NCBI GenBank assembly: GCA_003313425.1
Contig: NHZP01000166.1
Coordinates: 1 to 28,957, forward strand
DNA: 28,957 nucleotides
Reading direction: 5' to 3'
DNA from: Pseudopyrenochaeta lycopersici
Lineage: Eukaryota > Ascomycota > Dothideomycetes > Pleosporales > Pseudopyrenochaetaceae
Position 1 is the stretch's first letter. Every line of letters starts with the position of its first letter. A model generated the notes under the pieces. That model made no database searches, was not told the DNA's origin, and saw nothing but the letters and a program-made list of their open reading frames with translations. The translations under genes were made by a program, and so were the position numbers. This document shows positions 17,729 through 27,163 of the stretch, piece after piece.

Positions 17729-18506
17729 ATGGAGTCGTGTACTATGGACGATAGACAGGCGGCTGCCTCTAGCATGAGTTTGTCCCCATCTCTTATAGAT
17801 GGGTTGCAGGAAGGAAGTTCTTCCGCATTGTCCGTAGGGACACCCATGGAACAGCAGCTGGTGAGGGATCACGTGCACAGTCAGTGTCTTTGTCTTCTAA
17901 ACACGGGAGAAGTTGGTCAGGCCAACTCACGGAGTAACAGGTTTAGTGGAACGCGGTGTGTCTCTTACGCTCAGCATGAATGCGTCGGGAAGGTGTTCCT
18001 GGTGGGTAACCAAGGAGAGCGGGCAGCCTCATTGGCAGTGTGTAGAGGAACAGCACAGGACGTGTCTAGATGAGTATGAGCAGTTTATTGCAGAGGGTGG
18101 GACCCGGCAGTCGCTCCTGGTCCTTAAGGTGGACATCCTCAGGTATGGGGCAGTGCGGAGTCTAGTTGTATTTGCGGAGCTCTCAGTAGAGGCCCTTGAT
18201 GTGCTTATACGGCGCATTCTACCTCTTATCACAACGCCGGAAGGCCAGTTAGTGGATGCTTTTGTTGTTGACGAAGTGCTGCACCTGTTGGATAATGGGT
18301 GGTACAGCACCAGCGTGGACTGTGGGTGCACACAGGATAAGATGTGTAAGCCTTGTGTATCGGTAGACGATTCCCCGCCACGATTTCATCGACTAGATCG
18401 ATTTTACGGTGTATGGCCGTTTGGAGAGGGAGATTGGTTTACTGGACTCAGCGACGCTATTGGAATACGAAAACCGCAGGACGCAGACTGGCTGAGTTGT
18501 TCGTAG
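17729..18506 (+). CDS. Paralog-family protein, two exons (unit 12)
   Basis: Exon 1 17729-17879, intron 17880-17940 (GTCAGT ... TAACAG, 61 bases), exon 2 17941-18506; product 238 aa. The leader before the ATG carries the palindrome TTCCTTAAGGAA. Exon 1 contains LIDGLQEGSS as in unit 7. Exon 2 has CSWWVTKESGQPHWQC, RQSLLVLKVD, FAELSVEALDVLIRRILPL, CGCTQDKMCKPC and WFTGLSDAIGIRKPQDADW. The intron has an AGTTGG/CCAACT stem (17911-17916/17922-17927). The 5' splice site GTCAGT departs from the GTAAGT/GTAGGT form used by most paralogs and is shared with unit 1. Function unknown. Confidence 0.82.
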
Positions 18507-18719
18507 AGCGGGTGTATCGTTAAGAGAGGAGGTAGCCTGTTTACCTTATGGAACGGCATTAGTATATGGATAGAGCGGTAGCCTAGATCGGGTGAGTTAT
18601 AACGTAGGAGGCACGCATTCCCAAAGACAAATGTACTTAAATACGTACCCTACATAGTATAAGCTAGACTAACTAAGATATGTAGGTTCTGTACAGAAGC
18701 CAAAAAAAAAAAGAACGAA

Positions 18720-19130
18720 GAAATCGTGGTGCGGAGCTCGGTCAGTAAGGGTGGGAGCCCTCAGGATGGAACACCATCTCTCCAAAAAAAAAATAAAAAT
18801 TGGCTAAGTCCAATTTTGTTGTGGCTGGAAGACAGGCTGAGTCACCTGGGGGTGTGGCTCGAGAGAGCGCAGACATGGGTTGCTGTGGCGCAGATTGTGC
18901 GCACAGGCCTCTCCGACAACTTTCGAGTGCTATATATGATTCCTTTCACTAGAAAGTTGTCAATGTGGTCGGCAGCCTTGTGCTGCCTGACCCATGTAAC
19001 TTTACCCTAAGCTTTGCCCATGACTGGAGGGAGTACCGAAGGGTTAGGCTCCTTGGAGACTAGGGGCAAAAGCCATTAGTAAGCAAAGCAGAGCACGGAC
19101 GTGAGGGGTTGGTCGAGCGATCAGCGAGTT
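18720..19130 (+). promoter_or_regulatory. Unit 13 origin and truncated common region
   Basis: AGGGT/AGCCCT, AATTGG/CCAATT and GCGCAgattGTGCGC hairpins precede the origin at 18917-18959 (short loop, CGAGTG mismatch). GGCAGC/GCTGCC, CC-GAA-GG and GGCTCC/GGAGACT follow. The shared region then stops near 19110: there is no GATTGG box, standard TATA box or ACGGAGTG motif. Confidence 0.75.
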
Positions 19131-19381
19131 GTATGACGGAGGAGGAGTTGTCTGGGTACCACGACATCTCGGAGAGTACTCTCTTTGCGCCTTTTTATCC
19201 AATTCTTTTCATGATCAAATCCTGTAAGGTTTGTCATATTTAGCCGCAGCGGAGGCGCGCTCTTCTTAACGGGAAGTGTCGTGCTATTTTTGCACGCCCT
19301 CAGGGACTGCGAGGTTGGCTTTCCATTTCGCGCGGACGCGATATTTTTCACGGTGGAGTCGTTTCGGTTGTCTAGCGGAGC
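19131..19381 (+). promoter_or_regulatory. Unit 13 unit-specific leader/promoter
   Basis: About 250 bases unlike the other units. A GCGATATTTTTCACGG stretch near 19337 is the only TATA-like candidate, about 45 bases before the ATG at 19382. The promoter call is weak. Confidence 0.3.
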
Positions 19382-20156
19382 ATGTTTAGCAAAGGATTTG
19401 CTCAGTGGGACTGTTATACTGTGCAGCGGGCAGTGCACGCACTTGAAGAGAGTCGCGTAGCTCCTTTCTCGGGGAGCGAGGCTGAGATCGTATCTCTAGT
19501 GGAGAACATCCAAGGTTGGTTCGACTCATACGTGTGCTACGTTTGTGGCACACAGGCCATGCTTGGTCCTGTGTTTTGCTAACGGTAAGGTAGTGTTTCA
19601 AGACGCTGCCGTTTCTGTCACGTGCGAGGTTTCGCAGCAATGTGGTGTAAAGTGGTGGTTTACAAAGGAGAGCGGTAGGCTCCCGCCGTTGTGTGATGAT
19701 TGTATATCATTTTTACGGAGTGTGCCAGGCGGGTTGATGCCCCGGCGACGACGGGCTGCATTGGTTGCGAAGTTTATGCGCGGGCCGCAGGAGTGCGAGG
19801 TGTTGGTTGCGCCCTTGGTTTCCTCTGCCGTTGAGTGGCTTTACGCGGAGATTGCGCCTATGGTGTTGGTACATGTTCGACATGACACTTGGGGTTCTGT
19901 GCAGCAGATCTGCTCATGGCTTGTGTCCCCCGTTCCCTGCCCTTGTGTAGGTGCTGGGACTCGCTGTGTTGAGCAGCAACTGTGGGACTTATGTGGCTGG
20001 AGGCTTGTTCGACTCCCTGAGCTCAATCCTGCTCCTTTGCCAACGTGGTGGGCAGGTGTATCAGATGCTGTAGGTGATCGCCAGCTCGGATCGCGCCCTT
20101 GGATGCGTTGCCCCTGCGATCGCTCTGATGTAAGGTGTTTTGTTGTTATAGAGTAG
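19382..20156 (+). CDS. Divergent paralog-family protein, two exons (unit 13)
   Basis: Exon 1 19382-19514, intron 19515-19593 (GTTGGT ... AGGTAG, 79 bases, branch-like TGCTAAC), exon 2 19594-20156; product 231 aa. Exon 1 ends APFSGSEAE...VENIQ, matching the PFPGT...HVQ end of other paralogs, and the intron has the same phase and place. Exon 2 begins VFQDAAVSVTC and has KWWFTKESGRLPPLC. Beyond that it diverges: an arginine-rich stretch (MPRRRRAAL) replaces RQSLLVLKVD, the cysteine cluster is rearranged (CPCVGAGTRC), and only WWAGVSDAVGDRQLGSRPW recalls the C-terminal block. It is the most distant member here and also has its own promoter region. It may have a different function within the family. 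Confidence 0.75.
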
Positions 20157-20369
20157 TTTTTGAGTGTTCTACTTATAGCTCGGAATGTGCGTGTTAGGGT
20201 GTAATCGTTGGTTATTGTAGTACTGCACTTTTCGTTATATATTTATTGTGTATGCGATATTGTCCATGTGATATTGTGGGAACTATTTTTATTTTTAATT
20301 GTTGGTTAGTTATAATACTACCTAATCGTGTTGTGCGGTTTTGTAGAGGAGCGATAACAATAAAGGATT

Positions 20370-20860
20370 TTCGGTGCGGAGCGTTGTTGTTAAGGGTGCG
20401 AACCCTAGGATGTTTCGACAAAAAAATTTGGCGAAGGACAAATATGGGTGGCGGTGCGGGTCGCGCACAGGCCCCTCTGACAACTTTTCTAGTGTGGCGC
20501 AGCCTATATATGATTCCTTTCACTAGAAAGTTGTCAAGTGGTCAGGAGCCTTGCGCTCCTTGACCCCTGACACTTTACTGTAAGCAGAGCCTACGACTGG
20601 AGGGAGTACCGAAGGGTTAGGCTTTTTAAAGCCTAGAGGCGCTGTCCCCTGTAAGCAAAGCAGAGCACGGACTGTGTGGGTCAGATGATCACTGCTTGCC
20701 CACTCTTTTTCAGAACGTCAGTCTGATTGGTCTATGAACATGGACGCAGGGACGGGGCACCACATTGCCTGCTAGGGACTAGGTGCTCTTGGCAGAGACA
20801 GCATGGACATCGACATATAAGAGGGGAAGGCTCTCTCCCCGCTCACGGAGTGTTCTCTAT
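20370..20860 (+). promoter_or_regulatory. Unit 14 origin, common region and promoter
   Basis: AGGGT-gcga-ACCCT and GTGCG/CGCAC hairpins precede the origin at 20481-20533 (inner stem GGC-gca-GCC). Downstream are GTCAGGAGC/GCTCCTTGAC, CC-GAA-GG, GGCTTTttAAAGCC, GCAAAGCAG/CTGCTTGC, a GATTGG box, an ATATAAG box near 20816, and CTCACGGAGTG near 20843. Confidence 0.8.
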
Positions 20861-20908
20861 TATGTGTAGTTTCGTCTCTTTTCTCTTTTGAACGCGTTGT
20901 TCAGGGCG

Positions 20909-21732
20909 ATGGAGTTGCATCCCGGAGAGTTTTATATCGTTAGGAGGCCTGTGGACCGGCCAAGTGTAGCGGAGTATACGTCTTTTGTTATGGACGCCCT
21001 CGAAGAGGGTTGCAAGGGGGACCCGTTTGCAGGGACTGAAGACGAGTTAGGGATTATTGAAGAATACTCTCACAGTGGGTACCCTGTTGTGTTTCTCCGT
21101 GGAGTTGGTTGAAACTCAGAGTAACTGATGTTGATGTAGTGTTGGTAGAACACGATATTTCTCTTACGTGTCACGTGCAGGCGAACGGGGAACGGGTCTG
21201 GTGGTTCACCAAGGAGAGCGGGCAGCCTCCCATGTCTTGTGGTAGGCTTAAAGACTGTAGCTGCTTAGATCGCTATGAGGGTTCTGGCGATTTGGATGGT
21301 GCGTCTCGGGCGCGTCTCGTCTGGAAGGTCGATGTTGTGGGAGAATACGATCAACTGCGGAGCTTCGTTGCGTTTGCGGAGCTGTCTGTCGATATGCTCA
21401 ATGTGTTTGTGCGGCAGGTACTGCCACTCGTTACTATGATTGCAGCTGATGCTGCTAGGGCGGATGAAGTGGAGGCGGTGTTCCGCGCTGTAGAGAATGG
21501 GCATTTCTCTAGTGGTGCCCTTTGTGGATGCACAGTTGGAAAGTGTTGCACTTCGTGTCTGTTGCTAGGTCGGTGGCAGCGTGGGTTTGCACGTCTTGAT
21601 GTATTTGGCGGTGCATTTCCGCTCCCATCGCATAGATGGTTTAATGGATTTAGCGATGCTGTTGGGTTGGTGTTTCCATCGCGGGTAGATTGGTTATCGT
21701 GCAGGTATGTCCATGGTGCGTTATGGTGTTAA
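20909..21732 (+). CDS. Paralog-family protein, two exons (unit 14)
   Basis: Exon 1 20909-21074, intron 21075-21139 (GTGGGT ... GATGTAG, 65 bases, branch-like GTAACTGAT), exon 2 21140-21732; product 252 aa. Exon 1 is longer and divergent but ends GDPFAGTEDE...EEYSH at the conserved intron position. Exon 2 has VWWFTKESGQPPMSC, FAELSVDMLNVFVRQVLPL, CGCTVGKCCTSC and WFNGFSDAVGLVFPSRVDW. RARLVWKVD replaces the usual RQSLLVLKVD. The intron carries GAGTT/AACTC (21102-21106/21113-21117). The reading frame is intact. Function unknown. Confidence 0.8.
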
Positions 21733-21894
21733 TGTATGATGCGACACCTTCAGCGTATAGCTGTGATGGTGAAGTGCGGGCTGTTTTTTGACGTAGACAA
21801 GGCAAGTATTTTGGTAGTCTTATATTTCTTTGGTAATATATGTACTGCGGCGACATTGGTACGTTATGCGGTTCATAAAATTTTCGAATAAATT

Positions 21895-22410
21895 TGGCTA
21901 AGTCCGACACAGTGTGGCGCAAAAAAAAGTTGTCAATTGCCCTGTGCGCGATTTAGCGTCATTTGGGGGTACATGGTGCTCACCCAGAAGTGGGTGGGCG
22001 GGAGGTCACACTCCAGCCACAGTCAACATTTCTAGTGAGGCGCAGCCTATATATGATTCCTTTCACTAGAAAGTTGTCAAGTGGTCAGGAGCCTTGCGCT
22101 TCTGACCCATGTAACTTTACCTTAAGCTGTGGCCACGAGTGGAACGAGAAGCGGAGTGTTAGACTACTTGTAGGCTAGGGCCTCTGCCCCTTGTAAGCCT
22201 ACAAAAGCACGGACTGTGCGGGTCATCTGACTGTTGTGGGCACGTGGGAGACACTCTTGGCCCCACTCCAGCTAAATCTATGATTTAATTGGTCTATGTC
22301 TATAGAGTCATGGAATGTGCATTCTATTGCTTACTAGGGACTAGTATTTCTTGGCAGCGCTCAAGAGAGAGAGGTATATAGGAACAACAGAGGATCTGTT
22401 TCTACGGAGT
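21895..22410 (+). promoter_or_regulatory. Unit 15 origin, common region and promoter
   Basis: The origin at 22024-22076 has a variant left arm (CAACATTTCTAGTG). A CACCCA-gaag-TGGGTG hairpin replaces the usual GC-rich one upstream. From 22048 on the region is the same as in unit 8, with the TATA box near 22374 and ACGGAGTGTGG near 22404. Confidence 0.8.
21905..21945 (+). other. Relic of an origin lacking its loop
   Basis: CAGTGTGGCGC is followed directly by an A-run and AAAGTTGTCAA: the left and right halves of the origin are present but the TATATATGATTCC loop and inner arms are missing. It lies about 110 bases before the complete unit 15 origin. Confidence 0.45.
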
Positions 22411-23676
22411 GTGGCAGTCCCTTGAGGGATCCTTTTTTATTTCTACTTTGCGATGGGGTCGCATACTGGATAGTGTGCTTTTGCGGGGTCCGCTTGCACA
22501 ACCACCCTCCTATCTATAGTAGATGGGGTACAGGCAGGATGTCGCTGCCCAGTGTCTGTAGGGACATCCACAGCGTTGAGAGATCACGTGCACAGTGAGT
22601 ATCTTTCTCTTCTGACACGCAATCAGTTGGGTACTGTAACTGATAGAGTAGTAGCCCTAGTGGAGCGGCGTGTGTCACTAACTACCTAGGCAGATTTGCC
22701 AGGCAGACGACATTGGTGGGTAACCAAAGAGAGCGGGCAGCCTCCCCGCGAATGCATTTCGCAGAAACACACGGAGTGTCTTCACCGCTACGGAGAACTC
22801 TGTAGACAGGGAGGGACGCAACAGTCGCTCCTTGTATTCAAGGCAGATACGAACTACTAGGGCGAGACTCTTTGTCTCGTTGTATTTGCGAAGCTCTCTC
22901 TAGAGGCATTAGACATCGTCTTGCAGAGTATTTTACCCCTTCTCATTCTGTCGTCGGGGCAGAGGGCAGACGCTGTAGAGCTTGATGGAGTATGCTCCAT
23001 ATACTGCTAGAGAAACCTCCTCAGCAGTGTAGACTGCGGATGTAACGAGTTCGGTTTCTGTAGGCCTTGCAGACGCATAAGGCCCGCGTCAGGGAGGTTT
23101 TCCCATTCCAATGGATTTGATAGAGTTTATCTCAATAGGAAGCGTATGTAGTTGAGTAGGATCAGCAACACAGTAGGAGTAGTACAGCCATAAGGTTATG
23201 GAGTAGCAGTCATGTCTATAGGACAGCTAGATGGTTATAAGAAGACGTGGTCTATCAGAGTCGTATCTAGTAAGAGACAGGTTAAGATGTAGTAACCCAA
23301 AAAAAGTACATTTGGTAATAGTAAGTACTTTTTGTTTATTTACAGTATTCCAAATTCATTAAAATAAGGATAACCCAAAAACTATAGAATAGTTACTAAT
23401 GGTACGATGTAAGGTTTGTAGATTCGGGAAGAAGAGCAAAGAATGTTGGGTGCGGAGCTCAGTTGTTAAGGGTGTGAGCCCTTCAGATGGAATTTCCAAA
23501 AAAAATTTGCTAAGTCCACAGGGCGTGTGGCTGACAGTCACGTTGGGACAGCGTGGCGCGATGAGCGGACAGGGGGTGGTGTGGCGCGGATTCTGCGCGC
23601 ACAGACCAGAAATCAACTTTCGAGTGCTATATATGATTCCTTTCACTAGAAAGTTGTCAAGTGGTCAGGAGCCTTG
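22048..23676 (+). repeat. Origin-to-origin duplicate of 11043-12671
   Basis: Second copy of the unit 8 block. Identity ends at GAGCCTTG: unit 9 continues CGCTCC and unit 16 continues TGCTCC, about 50 bases after the loop of the next origin. Confidence 0.88.
22453..23193 (+). pseudogene. Paralog-family gene with in-frame stops only (unit 15)
   Basis: Identical by eye to the unit 8 copy, at a constant offset of 11005 bases. It has the same ATG, the same likely intron (22595-22651) and the same six in-frame stops (TAG at 22471, 22687, 22858, 23008, 23149; TAA at 23191). The identity means the unit was copied after the stops had arisen, or that the copies are being homogenised. Confidence 0.85.
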
Positions 23677-23975
23677 TGCTCCTGGCTACGACGGCTTTAC
23701 CGTTAAACTTGTCACGCCTACGGAGTGGGCAGCGGAGCGTTAAACTAGAATTAGTTTAGGGGCAAGTACTTAGTAAGCAGAGCAGAGCACGGACCGTGTG
23801 AGTCAGATGACGCTTCTTTGCCACTCTTTTTTTCAATCGGACTTCTGATTGGTCTATGGACGTAGACGCAGGGACTAGGCACACTCGTGCTTACTAGGGA
23901 CTAGACTATCTTGGCGGCGCGCAAGAGCTGGATGTATAAGACGGGAGGCCCTCCCTCCATTCACGGAGGTGGTGT
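23439..23975 (+). promoter_or_regulatory. Unit 16 origin, common region and promoter
   Basis: The left half is the copied unit 8/9 boundary. The origin is at 23614-23656 (short loop, mismatch). Downstream are GGAGC/GCTCC, GC-GGA-GC, AAACTA/TAGTTT, CACGGaCCGTG and AATCGG/CTGATT hairpins, a GATTGG box, TATAAG at 23935-23940, and TCACGGAGGTGG near 23961. Confidence 0.8.
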
Positions 23976-24012
23976 CTTTCCTTGGTCAACTCCTCGTTGA
24001 CTGCGATGGGTG

Positions 24013-24802
24013 ATGGAGTCGCCGCATGGAGTGAGTTCTCTTGCTTCCACCAAGAGGCGGTCGATAGACACACTGGAACCAGGTGTGCGCGGAGAGCCGT
24101 TTGAAGGGACTGATGTTAATATACAGTGGGTGCGGGAGCACTTGCACGGTAGGCGCTTTTTCGTTGTAAACAAGTTAGAGATGACTAACTAACTTGATTT
24201 TGTTTTCTGGGACAGAGCTTGTGGAACAAAGAATATCGATGACGTGCCATAATAGAGAAGATGGCCGCGTATTGTGGTGGCTCACTCGGGAGAGCGGGAA
24301 GCCTCCTCAGCAGTGCGTGGAGGAACAACATGACGGATGTCTTAGGGGCCATGTTGATTCTATTTCCCTCGGCGATAGTCGGCAGGCCTTGCTTGTTTTT
24401 AAGGTGGATACCTCGATAAGTGGTCGCTGCCAGAGCATTGTCTTCTTTGCTCGGCTCTCGGAAGAGACACTCGATGTGTTTGTGCAACGTGTGTTGCCTC
24501 TTGTGGTGTTGCCAGGAGGGCACGCTGCAGATGTGCAGTTGTTGCTCGCAGTGTGCGCTGCGTTGGAGAACGGGCGGTTTTCTAGCAGCGCGTTGTGTGG
24601 TTGTACCTTGTATGAAGGTTGCGTATGCTGTGCGGCGCTCACGAGAAAGCAGTGGCGGTTCGAGCGTTGGGATAGATTTCACTGCATACGTCCGAACGAA
24701 GACTCAGCGTGGTTCGCTGGGGTCAGTGATGCTCCTGGTACAGTGTACCCGTTTGGGGTCGAGTGGCTGCGTTGTTGGTATGCGGATGCATCTCAGTGTT
24801 AA
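24013..24802 (+). CDS. Paralog-family protein, two exons (unit 16)
   Basis: Exon 1 24013-24148, intron 24149-24215 (GTAGGC ... GGACAG, 67 bases), exon 2 24216-24802; product 240 aa. It is the close sister of unit 6, with the same exon ends and the same non-coding tail type. Differences cluster in the first 20 residues and in a short loop after FKVD, where unit 6 has two or three more residues. An ATG seven bases upstream (24006) is out of frame; the ATG at 24013 corresponds to that of unit 6. The cysteine cluster is CGCTLYEGCVCC, with unit 6 having CSC in the first half. The intron stem AGTTAG/CTAACT (24173-24178/24185-24190) is conserved. Confidence 0.82.
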
Positions 24803-25079
24803 CTGGGAGTGTTTTTTATGCAGTATATAAACGAAGTTTTGCTACGATGTTAAGAATTGGCATGGTAAGGGCGGGAGCGCTTATACAGTAAGTGTCTTAG
24901 AATAATTGAATTTTAAATTTTATTTAATTTTTTAGGAATATACCTTATAATAATAAGGGTAGTGCAAGAGTATCGTATTGGTAGTAGACGGGGAACGTCG
25001 TATGAATTTAGTTGGACTCAGTAAGGTAAGTTATTGTTGTGGAACAACCAAAAAAAAAACGGTAAGTCAAAAAAAAATC

Positions 25080-25440
25080 CCAAAATTTTTGGCTAAGTCC
25101 ACAGGAACTGTGGCTGGAGGCGATGCTGGGTCACATGGAGGTGTGGCACACGGGGTGCACGGGCCCGGCCTCAACTTTCTAGTGTGGCGTTTTGCCTATA
25201 TATGATTCCTTTCACTAGAAAGTTGTCAAGTGGTCACCAGCCTTGCGCTGGTTACCCTGGACACTTTACCTGTAAGCTTTGCCAACGAGTGGAACGAGAA
25301 GCGGACGCGTTAGGCTTTTTAAAGACTACGGCATAAGCACTAGCTAAGCAAGCCGAAGCACGGACGTCGCGGGTCATCTGACCTCAGGTTGCACGTGAGG
25401 AGCACCCCTGCCCTCACACGGACCAGATGTTCATAGTTAT
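25080..25440 (+). promoter_or_regulatory. Unit 17 origin and partial common region
   Basis: CCACAG/CTGTGG and a GGGCC-rich hairpin precede the origin at 25172-25225 (inner stem GGC-gtttt-GCC). ACCAGC/GCTGGT, GGCTTTttAAAG and GGTC-atct-GACC follow. The GNA mini-hairpin is altered (GCGGACGC), and the GATTGG/TATA/ACGGAGTG module of the family units is absent. Confidence 0.75.
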
Positions 25441-25711
25441 GGACACAACGGAGTGGGCGCATTATGGAATAATAGTCTTGGTATAGAGACTGTAGTGGAT
25501 GCTCTGCGGTAGTTGTCCCGGAGGGTATCAGTTGGGTACTGCCGCAGTCCCTTTGGTAGGCCTCTTGGAGTGGCCGTTCCTACCGTACGCTAAGCTTAGG
25601 TGCGGGCGTCGCTTGAGCATGGAGTGCTGTTGGCAGGACTGCCTATAAATGGAGCATGCCACGGCGTTGCTTTGGGTAGCGGAGCTTTTATCGTGCTCTG
25701 TTGTTATCAAC
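25441..25711 (+). promoter_or_regulatory. Unit 17 unit-specific promoter
   Basis: About 270 bases not shared with other units. A clear TATA box (TATAAAT, 25644-25650) lies about 80 bases before the 128-aa ORF. GTAGGCC/GGCCG-type short repeats occur around 25556-25580. Confidence 0.5.
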
Positions 25712-25724
25712 ATGATGTTGTCTG

Positions 25725-26111
25725 ATGTGCGTGAGGCTCGCACTATTGCCGATCAGGCGATCAGTATGTGTAATCTCTCCGTGTATTGCGGAGTGTGTGG
25801 AACTGTTTGCAGGGTGGTTACTAATGTTGCGGCGTGTAGGCGTCGCTTCACTGTTGTATATGCCCATGTCGGGCGAGTGGGAGGTCACTTGGATTACCGA
25901 CGATAAGCAAAGTTGCTGGGAAGCGTGTTTAGTACATGTGTACACGCGAGACGGGGAGGATCAATGGGAGATTATTGCGAGAGAAGATGGTGACAGCCGC
26001 GTCACCGCTGCCATGTCTCTCTTGGTGTCACTAGAGGTAGCGCTTGGTAGAGCTCCACGGGCTACGTTGGTTACAAAGCAAACGAGTGTACCGTTTACGT
26101 TACGTAGTTGA
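25725..26111 (+). CDS. Orphan 128-aa protein (unit 17)
   Basis: The longest frame in unit 17, opening about 75 bases after the TATA box. The N-terminal half is hydrophobic and cysteine-containing (SVCVISPCIAECVELFAGW), which may be a membrane-associated helix or a buried core. The C-terminal half is mixed and charged (GEWEVTWITDDKQSCWE, YTRDGEDQWEIIARED). It is not related to the family or to Rep. Two ATGs at 25712 and 25715 open an overlapping 64-aa frame ending at 25906, so this start would need leaky scanning; which frame is translated is not certain. The frame suits a small accessory protein. I recognise no domain. Confidence 0.5.
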   Translation: MCVRLALLPIRRSVCVISPCIAECVELFAGWLLMLRRVGVASLLYMPMSGEWEVTWITDDKQSCWEACLVHVYTRDGEDQWEIIAREDGDSRVTAAMSLLVSLEVALGRAPRATLVTKQTSVPFTLRS

Positions 26112-26600
26112 TTGTTCCGTATGGATGTGCGGAGTAGACATAGGGCTGATAACGTATGGAGTGGTTTGTCCCTGTGCGCAAGGTGTGGAGCGTGTTGCGA
26201 GTATCGTGATGGCCTATCTCGATAAGGGCTTATGAAGACATGTTTTGTAGTCACGTAAGTGTGTCTTTATCTATTGTTAGTGTGTACACTTTTTCTTATG
26301 TATGGTAGGTGCATATTTGGGGACTAGGTTTATGGAGTATTGTAGTAGAGTACTTGAATGTGTTCATGACTTATGTAGGTAGGCAATGGGCCTATACTTC
26401 TATCATAGGGACTGTGTTTTAATGTAGTTATGTAGGTATCGGATACCTAGAACTATTGTTTAGTAGTAGTATTCTGTAAAAATACTCTTACTATGTATAT
26501 TGTTTATGTAGAATAGACTAGGATTATTTTTTTTTTTTTTTTTTAACTATAAAATATTTTCTCTATATATATGTGTAGTAACGTGTTGCGTTAGGAAAAG
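26112..26600 (+). other. Unit 17 non-coding tail
   Basis: About 490 AT-rich bases with no supported gene, ending in a T-run (26527-26544). Unit 17 has the shortest candidate gene and one of the longest tails, which keeps the unit at 1576 bases. Confidence 0.5.
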
Positions 26601-26604
26601 CAAC

Positions 26605-27115
26605 GAAGAATTTGTATGGCGGAGGTCAGTCAGTAAGGGTGGGAGCCCTGAAGATGGAAAACCATCTCTCAGAAATTGGCTATGTCCGATTTTGTTGTGG
26701 CTGGAGGTCACGTTTTACCGGGGTGCTGAAAAATTTTTCAGCCACGTCAACTTTCTAGTGTGGCGTTTCGCCCTTATATGATTCCTTTCACTAGAAAGTT
26801 GTCAAGTGGTCGAGAGCCTTGCGCTCGGGACCACGACGGCTTTACTGTAAGCAGAGCCTGTGAGTGGAGCGAATAACGAAGTGTTAGACTACTTGTAGGC
26901 TAGGGCCTCTGCCCCCTGTAAGTAACACAACGCACGGGCAGTGCGGTCATCTGACCATGGGTTACCCACATTTTATTCAATCATCTATATGATTGGTCTA
27001 TGGATATAGAGGTAGGGAGTGTGCGTTTCTTCGCCCACTAGGGACTAGGTGCTCTTGGTAGTTACCAAGTTGTGAAGGTATATAACAAGAACAGAGGATC
27101 TGTGTTTACGGAGTG
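26605..27115 (+). promoter_or_regulatory. Unit 18 origin, common region and promoter
   Basis: A perfect 18-base palindrome GCTGAAAAATTTTTCAGC (26725-26742) stands where other units have the GC-rich hairpin. The origin is at 26748-26801 with inner stem GGCG-ttt-CGCC and a shortened loop (CTTATATGATTCC). GTGGTC/GACCAC, AC-GAA-GT, GACTAC/GTAGGC and CAATCAT/ATGATTG follow, then the GATTGG box, a TATA box near 27079, ACAG/CTGT and TTACGGAGTGTT near 27106. Confidence 0.8.
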
Positions 27116-27163
27116 TTGCTCTCCCCTAAGGGATTGAACGTTTTCTTATTGTTGTCATTTACG

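Noticed and set aside
26527..26544. T-run as a bacterial-type terminator
   Set aside because: It has no preceding stem and the genes are eukaryotic. It is better seen as an AT-rich tail.
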